Positions 50,512 through 61,879 of a stretch of 64,000 nt of DNA are shown in pieces. The notes below the pieces were generated by a model. It was given only the letters and a program-made list of their open reading frames with translations, made no database searches and was not told where the DNA came from. Position 1 is the first letter of the stretch. Every line of letters begins with the position of its first letter. Both the position numbers and the translations under genes were made by a program. Source of the DNA: Osedax frankpressi (Eukaryota; Annelida; Polychaeta; Sabellida; Siboglinidae); contig OZ038315.1 in the NCBI GenBank assembly GCA_964035775.1, forward strand, positions 8,080,932-8,144,931, in the 5' to 3' direction.

Positions 50512-51704
50512 GTATATACTTATATATCTTAGAATATTATGATAATTATAATGATTATGATAATTAATGTAATATCAATTTAATAACCAATATTGCAGAC
50601 TAAATATTTCTTATATTGTAATAATTATATTTGGTCTGTTAGATCCAAATGTATTTAAATATACAAATGTATGCTAATTAAAATTAGCTATCTAAATATA
50701 AATCATTAATTTAAATAACCCATATTTGTATTCTATAACAATTTGTATTGTAATTAAATATACCAAACAAAATTTAAAATGTTTTATAAATTTTAATTAT
50801 TTTTTTCATCAACTCCATTTTTATACTTTTATTTTAATATTCTTATCAATTGTATAATTTTTGAATGTAATTATATTATTGTCAGAAACTTGTACTATTT
50901 ATAAACTATTTTTGATAGTTTATTAATGATCAATAAATTATTATTTTATATTAAGAAATTAAAAGTGATTTAATAATAAAATTTACGATCATCTAAAATA
51001 TAATTATAAAAAATTACCTAAATTCAAGTAATTATTAACAGAATGCAGTCGGTTCAGAATCTAGGTCTAGCTATTGTATCTATTCTTGCTGGTCTCATTG
51101 TTGACAAATACGGTTACATTGCTTTGGAGTGGTTCTTCATTAGTTGGTTAATAGGTTAGTAGTGTTTGGCTATCATTTTATACAGGTGAAAATATTTTTT
51201 GAAATAATTAGTTTACAACTATGAACTTTTCATATTTCTAAAATTGTCATATATTAATTTCAAACTAGAGTTATAATTTATCTTATATGTAAAAATGTGA
51301 TCTGTTATTTATTCAATGAATGCAGATTTATAATTACAATGATTACTAATATTTTCTTTCTTTATCAACCCTAATCATTTTAATTCTACATCATAAGCAA
51401 TTAAATCATTACATATTTCAGGTTCCACGCTGGCTTGCTTACTTCTTTATATTGTCGATAAAGTCCGAGGTTTTTATTATAAGTTGATGTAATTAGTGAA
51501 ATATTGTTCATCTTACTAACTATGGCTAACTGTAATTGAATACATTTTCATTAACCGATATATTAACCTATATTAATTTATATTAACCTATATTAACCTA
51601 TATATTCATTAATGCATAATTTATTTTTAGATAACGGTATTTTGAATCGCTCTTCTAAACAAAGAATTGAGTTAGTATTACCAAAATTATATATATTTGG
51701 CTGA
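40578..51704 (+). CDS. MFSD1: MFSD1, lysosomal major-facilitator transporter, twelve exons
   Basis: Twelve-TM transporter of the lysosomal membrane. In mammals MFSD1 exports dipeptides and is stabilised by the accessory protein GLMP. Exons: 40578-40752, 42322-42530, 43033-43100, 44254-44468, 47258-47356, 47727-47838, 48060-48116, 48754-48910, 50239-50336, 51042-51154, 51422-51469 and 51631-51704. Joined they give about 474 residues; the human protein has 465. The N-terminus has ESSPLI (residues 11-16), an acidic dileucine lysosomal sorting motif like the vertebrate one. Clear matches along the length include GSYFCYDNPAALE, LYAWYSWPNVVLCW, GGESLCVAQNTYAVSWF, VFGLLIDRTGRN, SALWPMVAYIVP and QLGTAYG. 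The two DR(x)G loops are the MFS motif-A equivalents. The last exon is the least certain. No frame defects seen. Confidence 0.95.
40753..42321 (+). other. MFSD1 intron 1
   Basis: 1.57 kb. A C/T-rich minisatellite (41508-41905) fills its second half. Two TAACCACGCCCC motifs (42255-42266, 42288-42299) lie just before the acceptor. Confidence 0.85.
41508..41905 (+). repeat. CTTCCTCTCATCACC 15-bp array
   Basis: About 26 copies of a 15-bp pyrimidine-rich unit. Several block orders repeat (41680-41735 resembles 41835-41890). All plus frames stay open because 15 is a multiple of 3. Confidence 0.93.
42322..42530 (+). CDS. MFSD1: MFSD1 exon 2
   Basis: Completes Gly and encodes SYFCYDNPAALE through LYAWYSWPNVVLCW and GGALIDRVLGLRFG (first MFS loop motif) to LVTLGQ. 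Ends ACAG before GTTTGT, which is also the first base of a tandem array. Confidence 0.95.
42531..42830 (+). repeat. 20-bp minisatellite that begins exactly at a splice donor
   Basis: Fifteen copies of GTTTGTAGACCTTTGTATCG with an alternating end (TATCG or TACAT), so a 40-bp dimer is visible. Copy 1 starts at the first base of MFSD1 intron 2. Copies starting at 42611 and 42811 are preceded by ACAG and so recreate ACAG|GTTTGT, the sequence of the true donor. Confidence 0.95.
42831..43032 (+). other. MFSD1 intron 2, remainder
   Basis: AT-rich sequence ending in TATTCTAG before exon 3. Nothing else seen. Confidence 0.85.
43033..43100 (+). CDS. MFSD1: MFSD1 exon 3
   Basis: 22 codons plus two bases. 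Encodes IIFASGAYFN and HFWLMEIGRFVF; donor GTTTTT. The start after ATTCTAG restores the family sequence GQ-(V/I)-(V/I)-FA. Confidence 0.92.
43101..44253 (+). other. MFSD1 intron 3 with (ACT)n
   Basis: 1.15 kb. An (ACT)n array starts 23 bases after the donor; C-rich sequence fills the second half. Two acceptors compete, 44252-44253 and 44257-44258. Only the first gives FGLGGESL, matching the conserved FGIGGESL. Confidence 0.85.
43123..43560 (+). repeat. (ACT)n trinucleotide array
   Basis: About 430 bp of ACT with ACC and ACA interruptions. Long Tyr, Thr and Leu homopolymer frames here are products of the repeat. Confidence 0.96.
44254..44468 (+). CDS. MFSD1: MFSD1 exon 4
   Basis: Encodes LGGESLCVAQNTYAVSWF, the substrate-pathway segment conserved in MFSD1, then VFGLQLSFSRVGSTVNMN. 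Leaves in phase 1 at GTTAGT. Confidence 0.94.
45045..45785 (+). repeat. TTATTATAATACTTATT-type array
   Basis: About 43 copies of a 17-bp unit with two alternating forms, one with TTTCATTATGATACTTA and one with TGTTATTATAATACTTA. A shorter block of the same family lies 500 bp downstream at 46283-46435. Confidence 0.9.
46283..46435 (+). repeat. Second block of the TATTATAATACTTA repeat
   Basis: About nine copies of the unit found at 45045-45785, in the same orientation and the same intron. Confidence 0.85.
47258..47356 (+). CDS. MFSD1: MFSD1 exon 5
   Basis: Encodes ALFCIFSLFCSILMAYFDKR, TM6 and the start of the long cytosolic loop, ending ETANA. Donor GTTAGC, phase 1. Confidence 0.9.
47357..47726 (+). 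repeat. MFSD1 intron 5, almost wholly a CTCTCCCT pyrimidine repeat
   Basis: The 370-bp intron is nearly all C and T on the sense strand from 47370 to 47715 (CTCTTC, CTCCCT, CTCATT units). The whole intron therefore resembles one long polypyrimidine tract before the acceptor ACATAG. Confidence 0.92.
47727..47838 (+). CDS. MFSD1: MFSD1 exon 6
   Basis: Encodes DPMSLKDMVNFRPSIWILCV and CVGYYVTIFPFIGLG, TM7, as in LICVCYYVAVFPFIGLG of vertebrates. Donor GTTAGT, phase 2. Confidence 0.94.
47839..48059 (+). other. MFSD1 intron 6
   Basis: 221 bp with no repeat array, acceptor TTTGCAG. Confidence 0.9.
48060..48116 (+). CDS. MFSD1: MFSD1 exon 7
   Basis: 18 codons between two split codons. Encodes LFFEKKFNMSSSAASMVD, the loop before TM8. 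Donor GTCAGT, phase 2. Confidence 0.9.
48117..48753 (+). other. MFSD1 intron 7
   Basis: 637 bp, AT-rich, without a tandem array. A diverged relative of the dispersed repeat (4204, 6909) may lie at 48565-48605. Confidence 0.85.
48754..48910 (+). CDS. MFSD1: MFSD1 exon 8
   Basis: Encodes LVYIISAFASPVFGLLIDRT, GRNIFWLLFGVMVTLACHAT and LNPFVPM (TM8-TM9). Contains the second DR(x)G loop motif. Phase 0 donor GTTAGT. Confidence 0.95.
48911..50238 (+). other. MFSD1 intron 8 with a branch-point-like array
   Basis: 1.33 kb, of which the last 1.1 kb is a 33-bp minisatellite that runs up to the acceptor. Confidence 0.9.
49151..50222 (+). repeat. 33-bp minisatellite containing CTGACTAAC and CCCCTTTA
   Basis: About 32 copies of a unit made of CTGACTAACCCCTTTACTTA followed by ATATTACTATTAT. 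CTGAC/CTAAC is a good branch-point match, and CCCCTTTACTT is a pyrimidine tract. The last copy passes directly into TACTAACCCCATTTATAG, the true 3' splice site of the intron. Confidence 0.95.
50239..50336 (+). CDS. MFSD1: MFSD1 exon 9
   Basis: Encodes LAYSLVASALWPMVAYIVP and TNQLGTAYG (TM10 and loop). Donor GTTAGT, phase 2. Confidence 0.95.
50337..51041 (+). other. MFSD1 intron 9
   Basis: 705 bp, AT-rich with (AT)n at 50476-50509. Confidence 0.88.
51042..51154 (+). CDS. MFSD1: MFSD1 exon 10
   Basis: Encodes MQSVQNLGLAIVSILAGLIV and DKYGYIALEWFFISWLI (TM11). Donor GTTAGT, phase 1. Confidence 0.95.
51155..51421 (+). other. MFSD1 intron 10
   Basis: 267 bp, AT-rich, acceptor ATATTTCAG. No array. 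Confidence 0.88.
51422..51469 (+). CDS. MFSD1: MFSD1 exon 11
   Basis: Encodes STLACLLLYIVDKVR, TM12, ending at G before GTTTTT. Without splicing here the frame stops at 51490-51492 after a short FYYKLM-type tail. Confidence 0.85.
51631..51704 (+). CDS. MFSD1: MFSD1 exon 12, C-terminal tail
   Basis: After TTATTTTTAG it encodes NGILNRSSKQRIE, matching the NLNYSARQREE tail of vertebrate MFSD1, and then stops at 51702-51704. A GTTAGT donor at 51671 could instead splice to an exon further on. The first part is well supported, the very end is not. Confidence 0.7.
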
Positions 51705-52516
51705 ACCACATCAATATATTTATACCACTTTATAACTTTATATAGCATACAACTTAATATTAAATACATCTCTATTGAATTATATCATTTTATAAAATGT
51801 ACCATAAACTAAATTGTGAAATTGTACTTGTATCTAAATGATATAAAATCATTACTTAAGTATTAGTCATTAAAATTTCAGTTATGCTATATTGTATTTA
51901 TATTTTAAATTATATAGTTTGATAATATAATACAACTAATTGCATATTAAGATATTAGAATAACATATATTATTATTAATATATATTAGTATCTGATTAA
52001 AATTAAATTATTAAACATTTCTTAAATATATATATATTTCGAAATATTATATAAAATATTATTTTTATATGACAATTTAAGGTTTAAAATAATATATTAA
52101 AAATTTCTTGTTATTTATTAAATTATTTATTATATACATTACAATGAATATTTGATTGTCTGATAAGACATTCCTATTAATATAACCATTATATCTTTTG
52201 AAGGGCAGCAGCTAATGATAATTACAGCGTCATCAATTGAACATAACATTAATATATTGTTTATAGTATTTGATCTTACATATAACATACACTACTAAGT
52301 ATATTATAATGTAATATGATAATTTTTCCAGAAATTTTCAATTTTATTTGCAAATTTTATTATTATTGTATAAGAATTTTTATTTATATTTTTTTAGAGA
52401 AACTTCCAATTTATATTCATGTGATTGAATTTATATTTTATTTATAATGGTTTTATGAATTGTTAAATTAATTAATTTTACGTATTTCTTATTATCTATT
52501 ATATTGAATACCATAT

Positions 52517-52553
<37 letters not shown>

Positions 52554-53581
52554 TATATACTTATAAAATAATTACTATATTTCAATAGAGTATATATTTG
52601 TATATTCTAATATGAAACCTGGTACTATATTTACTTTGTACAATAAGAACTATATTTTTCTTTTGTATTAATTATATAAGATGCAACTAAGTTATTGAGT
52701 TATTTTATTATATATAATATTTTGTTATATCATTGAATTTCTCAAATCATTAGTTTAAACTGTAAATAATCATCATTGAATGTTTACACTTTAAGTTAAA
52801 TTTATAATATACTAATAATCTAAATCAACTGAACGATAATTAATCATAGTACGAAGAATAAATACAACCTTGGTCTGGTATATGACTAATTTAGTTTAAT
52901 CATGTAAAATATATTTGGTTGAAGATGAGATACTATAGAACTACACAAATAAGTTAATTTACGAATTCATAATGACAAGTAATCTTCTTCAAGATAATCT
53001 ACACATATAGTATGTATCCTTTATCCTATGATTCGTGATGATTTGTGCTAGATGGACGTCCATTGGACGTGGAATCATTTAATCTTCATTAAAATCCAAC
53101 TGAAATTGTAGATTTTCCTATAACAGCCTCGGCGGAAGTGCTAGAGGTTATTAACTTCCTTGCATAGTTCTCGAACAGTCTTGATTATGTACAAAGTTAT
53201 AATTATGTTAATAAAAATATGGTTAATATCGTAAGAACGGTAACGGGGTAGTTATTATTAGATAAAGTTATTTCATAACCTTTCATGAATACTAATATAT
53301 AGACACGAATATATAAAAGACTATTAGTAAATACGAAAGTTTCCTAGAAAACATGTCCAATGGTGTTCACATTTTTACGGACATATTTATGCATTGGATG
53401 GGGTAGAGGACAATATTCCCTACATTTCTTAAAAGGGGATTATTAACCCATGTCATGGGTTTGGGGGTATAAATATATTATGGGGTATAAATATATTATC
53501 AATCACTATGGTGTTCTAAGTACCATAATCATCATCATCATATTAACATTATTAAAATATGTTTTTTTAAATATTGTCAAA

Positions 53582-53803
53582 TAAATAACAAAGGTTAAAA
53601 TAACAATTGTATATTATTTTCCAAGTAATTTAAATAAACAAATTATAAATGAGTTGGTAATAATTTTTAACTAGATTATATTCATTTTGTATTAAATAAC
53701 AAAGGTTAAAATAACAATTGTATATTATTTTCCAAGTAATTTAAATAAACAAATTATAAATGAGTTGGTAATAATTTTTAACTAGATTATATTCATTTTG
53801 TAT
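53582..53803 (+). repeat. Exact tandem duplication, 111-bp period
   Basis: Two adjoining copies beginning TAAATAACAAAGGTTAAAAT appear identical over the full 111 bp. This points to a very recent duplication or an assembly artefact. Confidence 0.95.
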
Positions 53804-55524
53804 TACACATCCATTATCATCTTTATAAAATAGTTTATAACCTATTTATACATAAATTTATTCATATATATATATATATATATAGATTGTTTACCCAACT
53901 TAATAATCTATGTGTTATATGCCTAGAATTCAATTTATTAATTTATGATTTCGAAATACAAAGAAACCTACCGAAATTGTTCTAATATTGCTTGGATAAT
54001 TCGTCGAAATAAAGCTTATAGCCAATAGATAAATTATCAGAAAATGTATCTACTTAAAATGAATATATTTGCATTAAAAAATACTTATATTAATACAATT
54101 ATTATCCGGGCACAATTGTTGAGGCAATGAAGACAATGATAGCAATTTAATATATTTGTTAAAGTTAAGATATAATGATATTCAATAATTCTAAACCGTT
54201 TAGACGCAAATAACGAGAATAAAAAAATGTTATTTACAAATCTGGCATCTAACGAGAAGTTATATCTATTTGATATTTTGTTTTAAAATTAGAATCCAAA
54301 GACAGTAGTCATTATCTTACTATACCAAATGTGTATAGCCAATTATGAAATAGTAAAACAAATAGTTGAAAATGAGATCAAATTAGAAATAAACTAAGAT
54401 TAATAATAAATTAGTGTTATATTTTAAAAAATACATTCTAAATATTCAACAAAGAAAATAATATCACTTTAATAATCACATTAATATCACTTGATCAAAT
54501 ATATAGATAGTAAAGAAAGATATAATTTATAATATTTTAACAAATTATGATTAATAAACTCATTAGCTGAATTTAATAACGTATCGAAGATAGAATAAAT
54601 ATTGAGTGTTTTATAAATTATAGTATAACATTAAACTCAATAATAACTGATGCATTTAAAGGAATTAAGAAATTAAAGTATTAAATATTTATATAAATAT
54701 AATATATTCTATGTAACTAATTCATAAACATCTAGGTTCTAATAACTTTATATTATAATATAATTATAAGTATTATAAATAAATTGAATGTATTAGTATA
54801 TATTGAAAGTGTCCCTACCTTTAGTATTCTTTTGTCGTCCCTACTAATATGAAATAGTTAAAATAAATAAAAAATACTGTCATATGTACAATGATTATTG
54901 GATTATATATAATCATGATTGTTATATAACAATCATGAAATGCAAAAACAAAATTGCACATGGATTGGATGCTAGACGGTATCAATATTAAATGTAATTG
55001 AAAAGGGCGAGTTTATCTTTAAATTCATATATTATCTTATTAATTATTTTTTAAATATAGTCATTTCTCTATATATTGTGATATATCAATATTATTATCG
55101 TTTGCTAATTATACTAAAGTGATTGGAATTGTCTGTTAATTAGATATAAATACATTTATTATATGTGTGCATATTAGTAATCTATATTATAATGATTATG
55201 ACATATACTATCATATTATATATGTATTTATGTATTTGATTCTCCCTAAAGTGTAATTTAACTTTTTTATATTTACTAGCTACCATGTTGTAATTTATAT
55301 ATCAATGTAATTTCCATGTAATAAATATAATTTGTAAAATATAAAAGTAATTTTTGAATTATTACATAACTGTTTGAGAGGTAACTGCAGGGGCATGCCC
55401 CGCCTAGAGATGCTATCAAAGAGGTGTAATAGCTTTATAATATCTGTCCGTGCGTTACAAGAATATTAGTTAACATAAAATAATGTATGCAATGTAAAAA
55501 ATAAAATTACCTGCTTGTTACCAG

Positions 55525-55573
55525 GTTGTACCGTGGAGCTTGGGTTTATTTAATATAATTACTCATTATTGTG
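55525..55573 (+). CDS. Exon-like stretch of unknown gene
   Basis: An acceptor CTTGTTACCAG, a frame VVPWSLGLFNIITHYC and a consensus GTAAGT donor in 49 bases. No partner exon was recognised, so this may be chance. Confidence 0.2.
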
Positions 55574-57576
55574 GTAAGTAAACTGGTTAACCATGAGGAT
55601 TGCTGCATAAAACATATAGATAAATATTGGTATGCATTAGTAACATATGTGTATCCAATAATCTATGAGATTTAACAATTCCTTTATTTTGGCTTCAACT
55701 CTTATACGAGATTCCCGAAACATCCTACTCAAAATGAGTAGAATATTGTGTGTTAACATACATACTATATATAGACGTAGATAATATATATTGTCTTACT
55801 CAACAATGAAGTGTTGTAATGATTTTGAAAGTCATTTGTTGTATTTTAAATATAAAAGAAATTATGCAATGCAAAAAGTAAAATAACTGGATTGTATTAT
55901 GGTACTATGTAATTATTATAATTCAATAAAGTTACTATTATTTTAATTAACTAATAACTCCATTATATATCCAGGCAAATTACATGAATATTTATTTTTT
56001 AAGTTGCAAAATACTGTTATATTATTTTTTCATCACATCCATTCTCCACTATATTCTACATAGCTGTGTTTGCTGGGTAGACATATTACATATGGGTATA
56101 TTACAGATATATTACATGTTATCTATATACTTATACATATTGTCTCCATATATAGCTGTTAAGGATATGCATAACACCTACTTATATTACTAAACGGTGG
56201 TTTTTGCTGTTCTATATCTGGTTACAATCTATCTTTTTAACTGTCCAATCCGTATTGTATAACGTCTGTTTAATCACGATATCTACATTTATATTCTATA
56301 TGAAATTTGCAAGGAATTTGCATTATCTTTTATGTGGTTTCACATAAATCATTTCTGAGCTATAGCTATAGCTGTGGCTATTGCTATAACTACATCAATA
56401 GCTATATTTTTACTTTTTAGCTATATTTTCTAATCTATATTTAACTATATAACCTATACATAATTTAACTAATAATTACTATTTTTTGTAAATCAAATAT
56501 GTTTTAATTTTAATGTTGTTTTAAAATATTTTTAAATACATTATAATTTTTACTATTATTAATATTTTAAAATTTAATTAGGCATAAAATATAAACTTAG
56601 TAATCGCAAAGCCTATCGAAATAAAATATTATTTTTTTGATATATCGATGGTCCAATTGAAATGAGTATATAATAATAATAATGATAATATGATAAATGT
56701 AAAATAAAATTCAATTACAAATAAATATAATACAAAATGAAAAATAAGTTGTCCTTTACTATAATAATATTAACAAACCAGACTTATTTACATTTGTACG
56801 ATGAGCATATATCTAAAGCGTATGGGTGACTTCTGTAAAACTTACACTATTCAATTACAAAATTGCTAGTCTACATTAATTAGCATCTGGAACGAAGAGT
56901 ATCCAATCATTGTCCCGTATTTATTTTCTGGTGCTGAAGTATATTATATTTAAATATATATGAGTAGAGTTGACGATAATATATAAATTTATCAAGAGGT
57001 ATGAAACTTTAACACATTATTTATTTTATAATATCTATAAGAACAATGTATAAATTATTTAAAATCAATATTAATATGTATATATGAAAATATATTAATT
57101 TATATTATACACAAGATATATATTTATCAACTCTCTTAAATAATGGATTACAATCAATATATATTATATGCGTAATTTGATATCTATATTATAATAAAGT
57201 TTTCATATATGTACCAGTATAATGAGTCATAATCTATATATTATATACTGTATATATAGTATTCATGATCATTATTAATATAAAATTACGTTTAACAAAT
57301 AATTATTTATTAAACGTAAAAAACTATTATTTATAAGTATTAATTTATATAGGATATATTTTACTAAATAACTCTAGTCAAATAAAAATTATGAACTAAA
57401 ATGGTAAGTTAGTTATTAGATCATTATTATTATATATAATATATTTTGAATTTAAAAATATTTATTATTCATATATGTTTATTTAAAATGTGTTATTATG
57501 TTTGATACTTGACAATAATAGTGACACTATATACTAATATGTATATGTGTGTGTGTGTAATGATGCTATCTTATAA

Positions 57577-57664
<88 letters not shown>

Positions 57665-57695
57665 ATTGTGCTATTGCTAAAATACGCCCAGTTAA

Positions 57696-57740
57696 ACATC
57701 AGTTAAAGTTACATCAGTTAAAGTTACATCAGTTAAAGTA
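57696..57740 (+). promoter_or_regulatory. Three copies of ACATCAGTTAAAGTT upstream of a start codon
   Basis: A perfect 15-bp tandem trimer (the last base of copy 3 differs), 47 bp before the ATG of the tentative gene at 57788. Its position suggests a promoter or 5' UTR element. That is inference. Confidence 0.35.
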
Positions 57741-57787
57741 GATTAAAACAAACAATACAATTGTAGCGATCTTGTACCCAGACTAAA

Positions 57788-57833
57788 ATGGACTACGAGA
57801 GAAATTTTGCAACTATATCGGATCTTATTAAAG
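57788..57833 (+). CDS. Tentative gene, exon 1
   Basis: Fifteen codons plus one base from ATG to GTATAT. GACTAAAATGG gives a favourable start context. Confidence 0.5.
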
Positions 57834-58665
57834 GTATATGCAAAGAAGATTAAAATTATATTGTATATATATATATATATATAATGTTATTGTATATAAT
57901 ACATTTATAGATTATTTCACAAGATTATTGAAGTAATCACCTATACTATAAAGTATTAAGTAATAAGTAATATATATAATCACTTCAATCGAGAATTATT
58001 CTGTACGCTGAAGTATAATATATCAAAGAGAATACATTTTTTTAAAAAGATCTTTTATGTAATTTATTTCTCACACAACAAATACACGTTTGTGTGCTGA
58101 TATATATATATATACATAATGCTATTATATATAATATAAGTATATCTAAATGTTGATAAGGGTATAAAATGATATATAACTAATAACAATTTTTGTTTAA
58201 AAATTCGTTTGTAGTAAAAGTTTAATTTAATTTAATTTAATTTGTAATTAGGTTTGTGTTGTTTAGAATAAATGTATTTCATATCATGTGATAAATATAC
58301 AAATATTAAATATTTCTATTAAAAATACGGTTTATACCAAAATAAATTATAATAGAAAATTATTATGGAAATTTCCAAAAAGTTTATTTTAATTATCTTA
58401 TTTAAAAATAAATAATACAGACAAATACGTGTTATAGAATATAGACACGTATTTAATATTAAATTCACAATCAATATGTTATTCTACTTTTTTAAATATC
58501 TATAACTGTATCTTTAGTTGTGTTTATATTTTCAAAATGGTATGTTGTATTTTAATGTCACAGTTAAACGAAACTGGTATTAGGATATATAATTTGTTTT
58601 AAAAAATTTAAACTAGTATACAAATAAATACTATTATGTATGTTAAAATAAATAGCGTATATATA

Positions 58666-58708
<43 letters not shown>

Positions 58709-60749
58709 ATATATATATATATATTATTTTGAATTATGATTTTTTAAACTAAATAAAACTTATAAAATATTTTATATTAAACTATATTTCTAATAACGCA
58801 AAATATATAGTACTATAATAATATAAAATATGTATTCAAATTTAAAATAAAAATAACAGATTATCATATATACGATAATATATGTTAGACTAATTAAATA
58901 AAGTAAGTATTAATAATAATTCGGTATTAATGATATTTCAAATATAAAATTTTTAATAAATCAAGTATTTATAATGAATAGTGATTCGTATAATATCATT
59001 TTATAAGTTATATGGTTACTATATAATTATCATAATTACTATATATATGTGCTGAATATCATATTTAATTATAAACGTTCAATTAATTTATAAGAATATA
59101 TTAATACTTACCGTTATATATAAATATTTATTATTTTCAATTATAATTAAAAATATGAAATTTTCTAACTTAATTTTCTTTGTATTCTAAAATATAAAAT
59201 AAAATTTAGTTCAAATTTTAATATGACCAATATTAATTTTAATAAAGTTATCTTAAATTTAAATGTGTGTATTTTGTATACTTATATATATATATATATA
59301 TATATATATAACCAGGAACCGACTATATATATTATAGTTTTAGTGTAACATTTATTAAATGTAGGTATATGATAATTGGGATACGATTATATATTATATA
59401 TGATTAGTAATTTTTAGTAATACATTTTAAGATAACGATGTATTGATTAGCTTAGTTTAAATATGTTTTAGATGTCATTTTCTAGGTCAATATATCTACA
59501 TCTAGACAAGTAAATTATATCTGTATACAATTTGCACGAAATTTTATAATTGATAAGTTATCAATGGATACATTGTCTGTATTATTTATCAAATTTTAGA
59601 GATTAGAATAGTTAAAAAGTGTATACTTATTTATTATATTCCATTTCTAAGCGTGTATAGTAATATAAACTGATACGTAAAGATCTATACATAAAGAAGG
59701 TTACAATTTAACTTTTAAAAGCAATTTCAGGAGCAACGGTATATTTTCAGGCAAAGCGGATTTTAGAAATATATTTTCATATTCGAAAAATAAATTATAT
59801 ATATAATTTATTTACATTACGGTTTGTACGGTCTTGTAAGGAATACTTATATTAGAACTTATGCGAGCTGTACTCGAGGGCTAACTGTATCGGGGTCATA
59901 GTGCATCTATGGGTAGTAGTCTATGTGTAGTAGTTTACAATGAGTTATGTGCAGCTTACGGGTTTTTTATAAATACATTCATAAACAATTAAAAACTATA
60001 TAATATTTTCGTATTTCACACAGAAAATGTGTTGTCAGATGATATACGCCGATATGCAAATGATATCATATCGATATTACCGGGCAACCTGACTTTCCTT
60101 CACTGTTACACTAGGTAAATACATAACATATGTTTCGTGTTCATATTTGATAGTTTATTATGATGATTCATAGAATGTGAATTCAATTTCTGATTTCTAA
60201 ATTTATTTAGTTAGTAAGCTAACTTTTTTATAAATACAGATACTTTCGGCTATTGTTTAGATTTTAATAACACTCCATTATTTTGAGAAAAATGCGGTTT
60301 ATTGAGTACCAATTGCTCGTAATGCATTGCAGCAACCTATTCATAATAAATGTACTAATTAAGTATTATTTAATAATATATAATCTTGTTATCACAATTA
60401 ATAAGATTTGAATCATTCAGTGTTTTCGACAATCGAAGAATTATAGAAAAATGCAGTTCACGTCGTGCAGATATGACATATTTATATATGCCATACGAAA
60501 ATTACATTTTGTCATTATTTATTAAATATTAATTACGTTTTGATCTGAATATTTTTTTCAAAATTATATATATATCATATATATAATTTAATTATATGAT
60601 TACTTATATTTATATGATATATCATGTAATTAGAATATTTTAATTACAATATAATTATCAATATATTTTCACTTTTATATATGCTTAATAATTGATAAAT
60701 TTAATAAAAATATTATTTATATATATAAATTTATAATATAATATATATA

Positions 60750-60802
<53 letters not shown>

Positions 60803-61064
60803 AATATATATAAATATATGTATATATGTGTGTTTAGTAACATCGCTGTTATTTAATCTTACGTTATTTATTTTAAATATATTTCCCGTAATTTTATGTA
60901 TGGTATATTATTATTAATTGTATATAATATAGAATATACATACTTTTGGTATAATATACTAAAATTAAAAAGACTAAAGAAAAATAATCATATATATTTA
61001 AATATATATTTTAATTAAATACAGTTTATTTTACAAAATAGCAACAATAATATATTACTATTAT

Positions 61065-61132
<68 letters not shown>

Positions 61133-61605
61133 TGCATATATATTATTACATCATATGAATAAATTAACATAACTTAACAAAAACAACTTAACAGTTATAA
61201 TAGTTAATCAATTATTTCTCTTAAAATAAAAGTTAACATTTATAAAGTTAATAAAAATCTAAAATTATAAACGAATTAAATAAATACATTAACTTTATTT
61301 ATATATTTTTATTTTGTTAAAGATGTGTCTATACCATTTATGTATTTGATTATATAGTTAACTATATATATATATATATAATATATGTATATGCCTATAT
61401 TTTATATATATGCATATGATGTATGTTATATTAAAACAACTGTTATTATAATTAATTAACGATTTTTCTAATTTAAAAAAATTCATAATTATAAAAAATA
61501 TTAAACAAAATTTATGATTAATTAATGACTTTAACTTTATTAAATATTTTTATTTTTGTAAATTAGTTTATACCATATTTATGATATGTATATATCTCAT
61601 TTGAT

Positions 61606-61637
<32 letters not shown>

Positions 61638-61667
61638 GATAATAATGTATACATTTTAATAATATTA

Positions 61668-61702
<35 letters not shown>

Positions 61703-61818
61703 ATGCATGATGATTTTTTATTTTATATTATTTAAATTAATTAAAATATCATAAATACTTGTAACAATTTATATTGTATATTTATATAATTTGGTGTTGT
61801 TAATAAAATAATATATCG

Positions 61819-61879
<61 letters not shown>

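Larger units (their letters stand above)
51705..57695. other. AT-rich region downstream of MFSD1
   Basis: Mostly AT-rich. Features worth noting are a 111-bp tandem duplication (53582-53803), the palindrome GGGGCATGCCCC near 55393, an exon-like stretch at 55525-55573 and a 22-codon frame at 56884-56953 (IWNEEYPIIVPYLFSG) after an acceptor-like AATTAG. (AT)n tracts are at 52526-52550, 53866-53884 and 57579-57661. No complete gene recognised. Confidence 0.5.
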
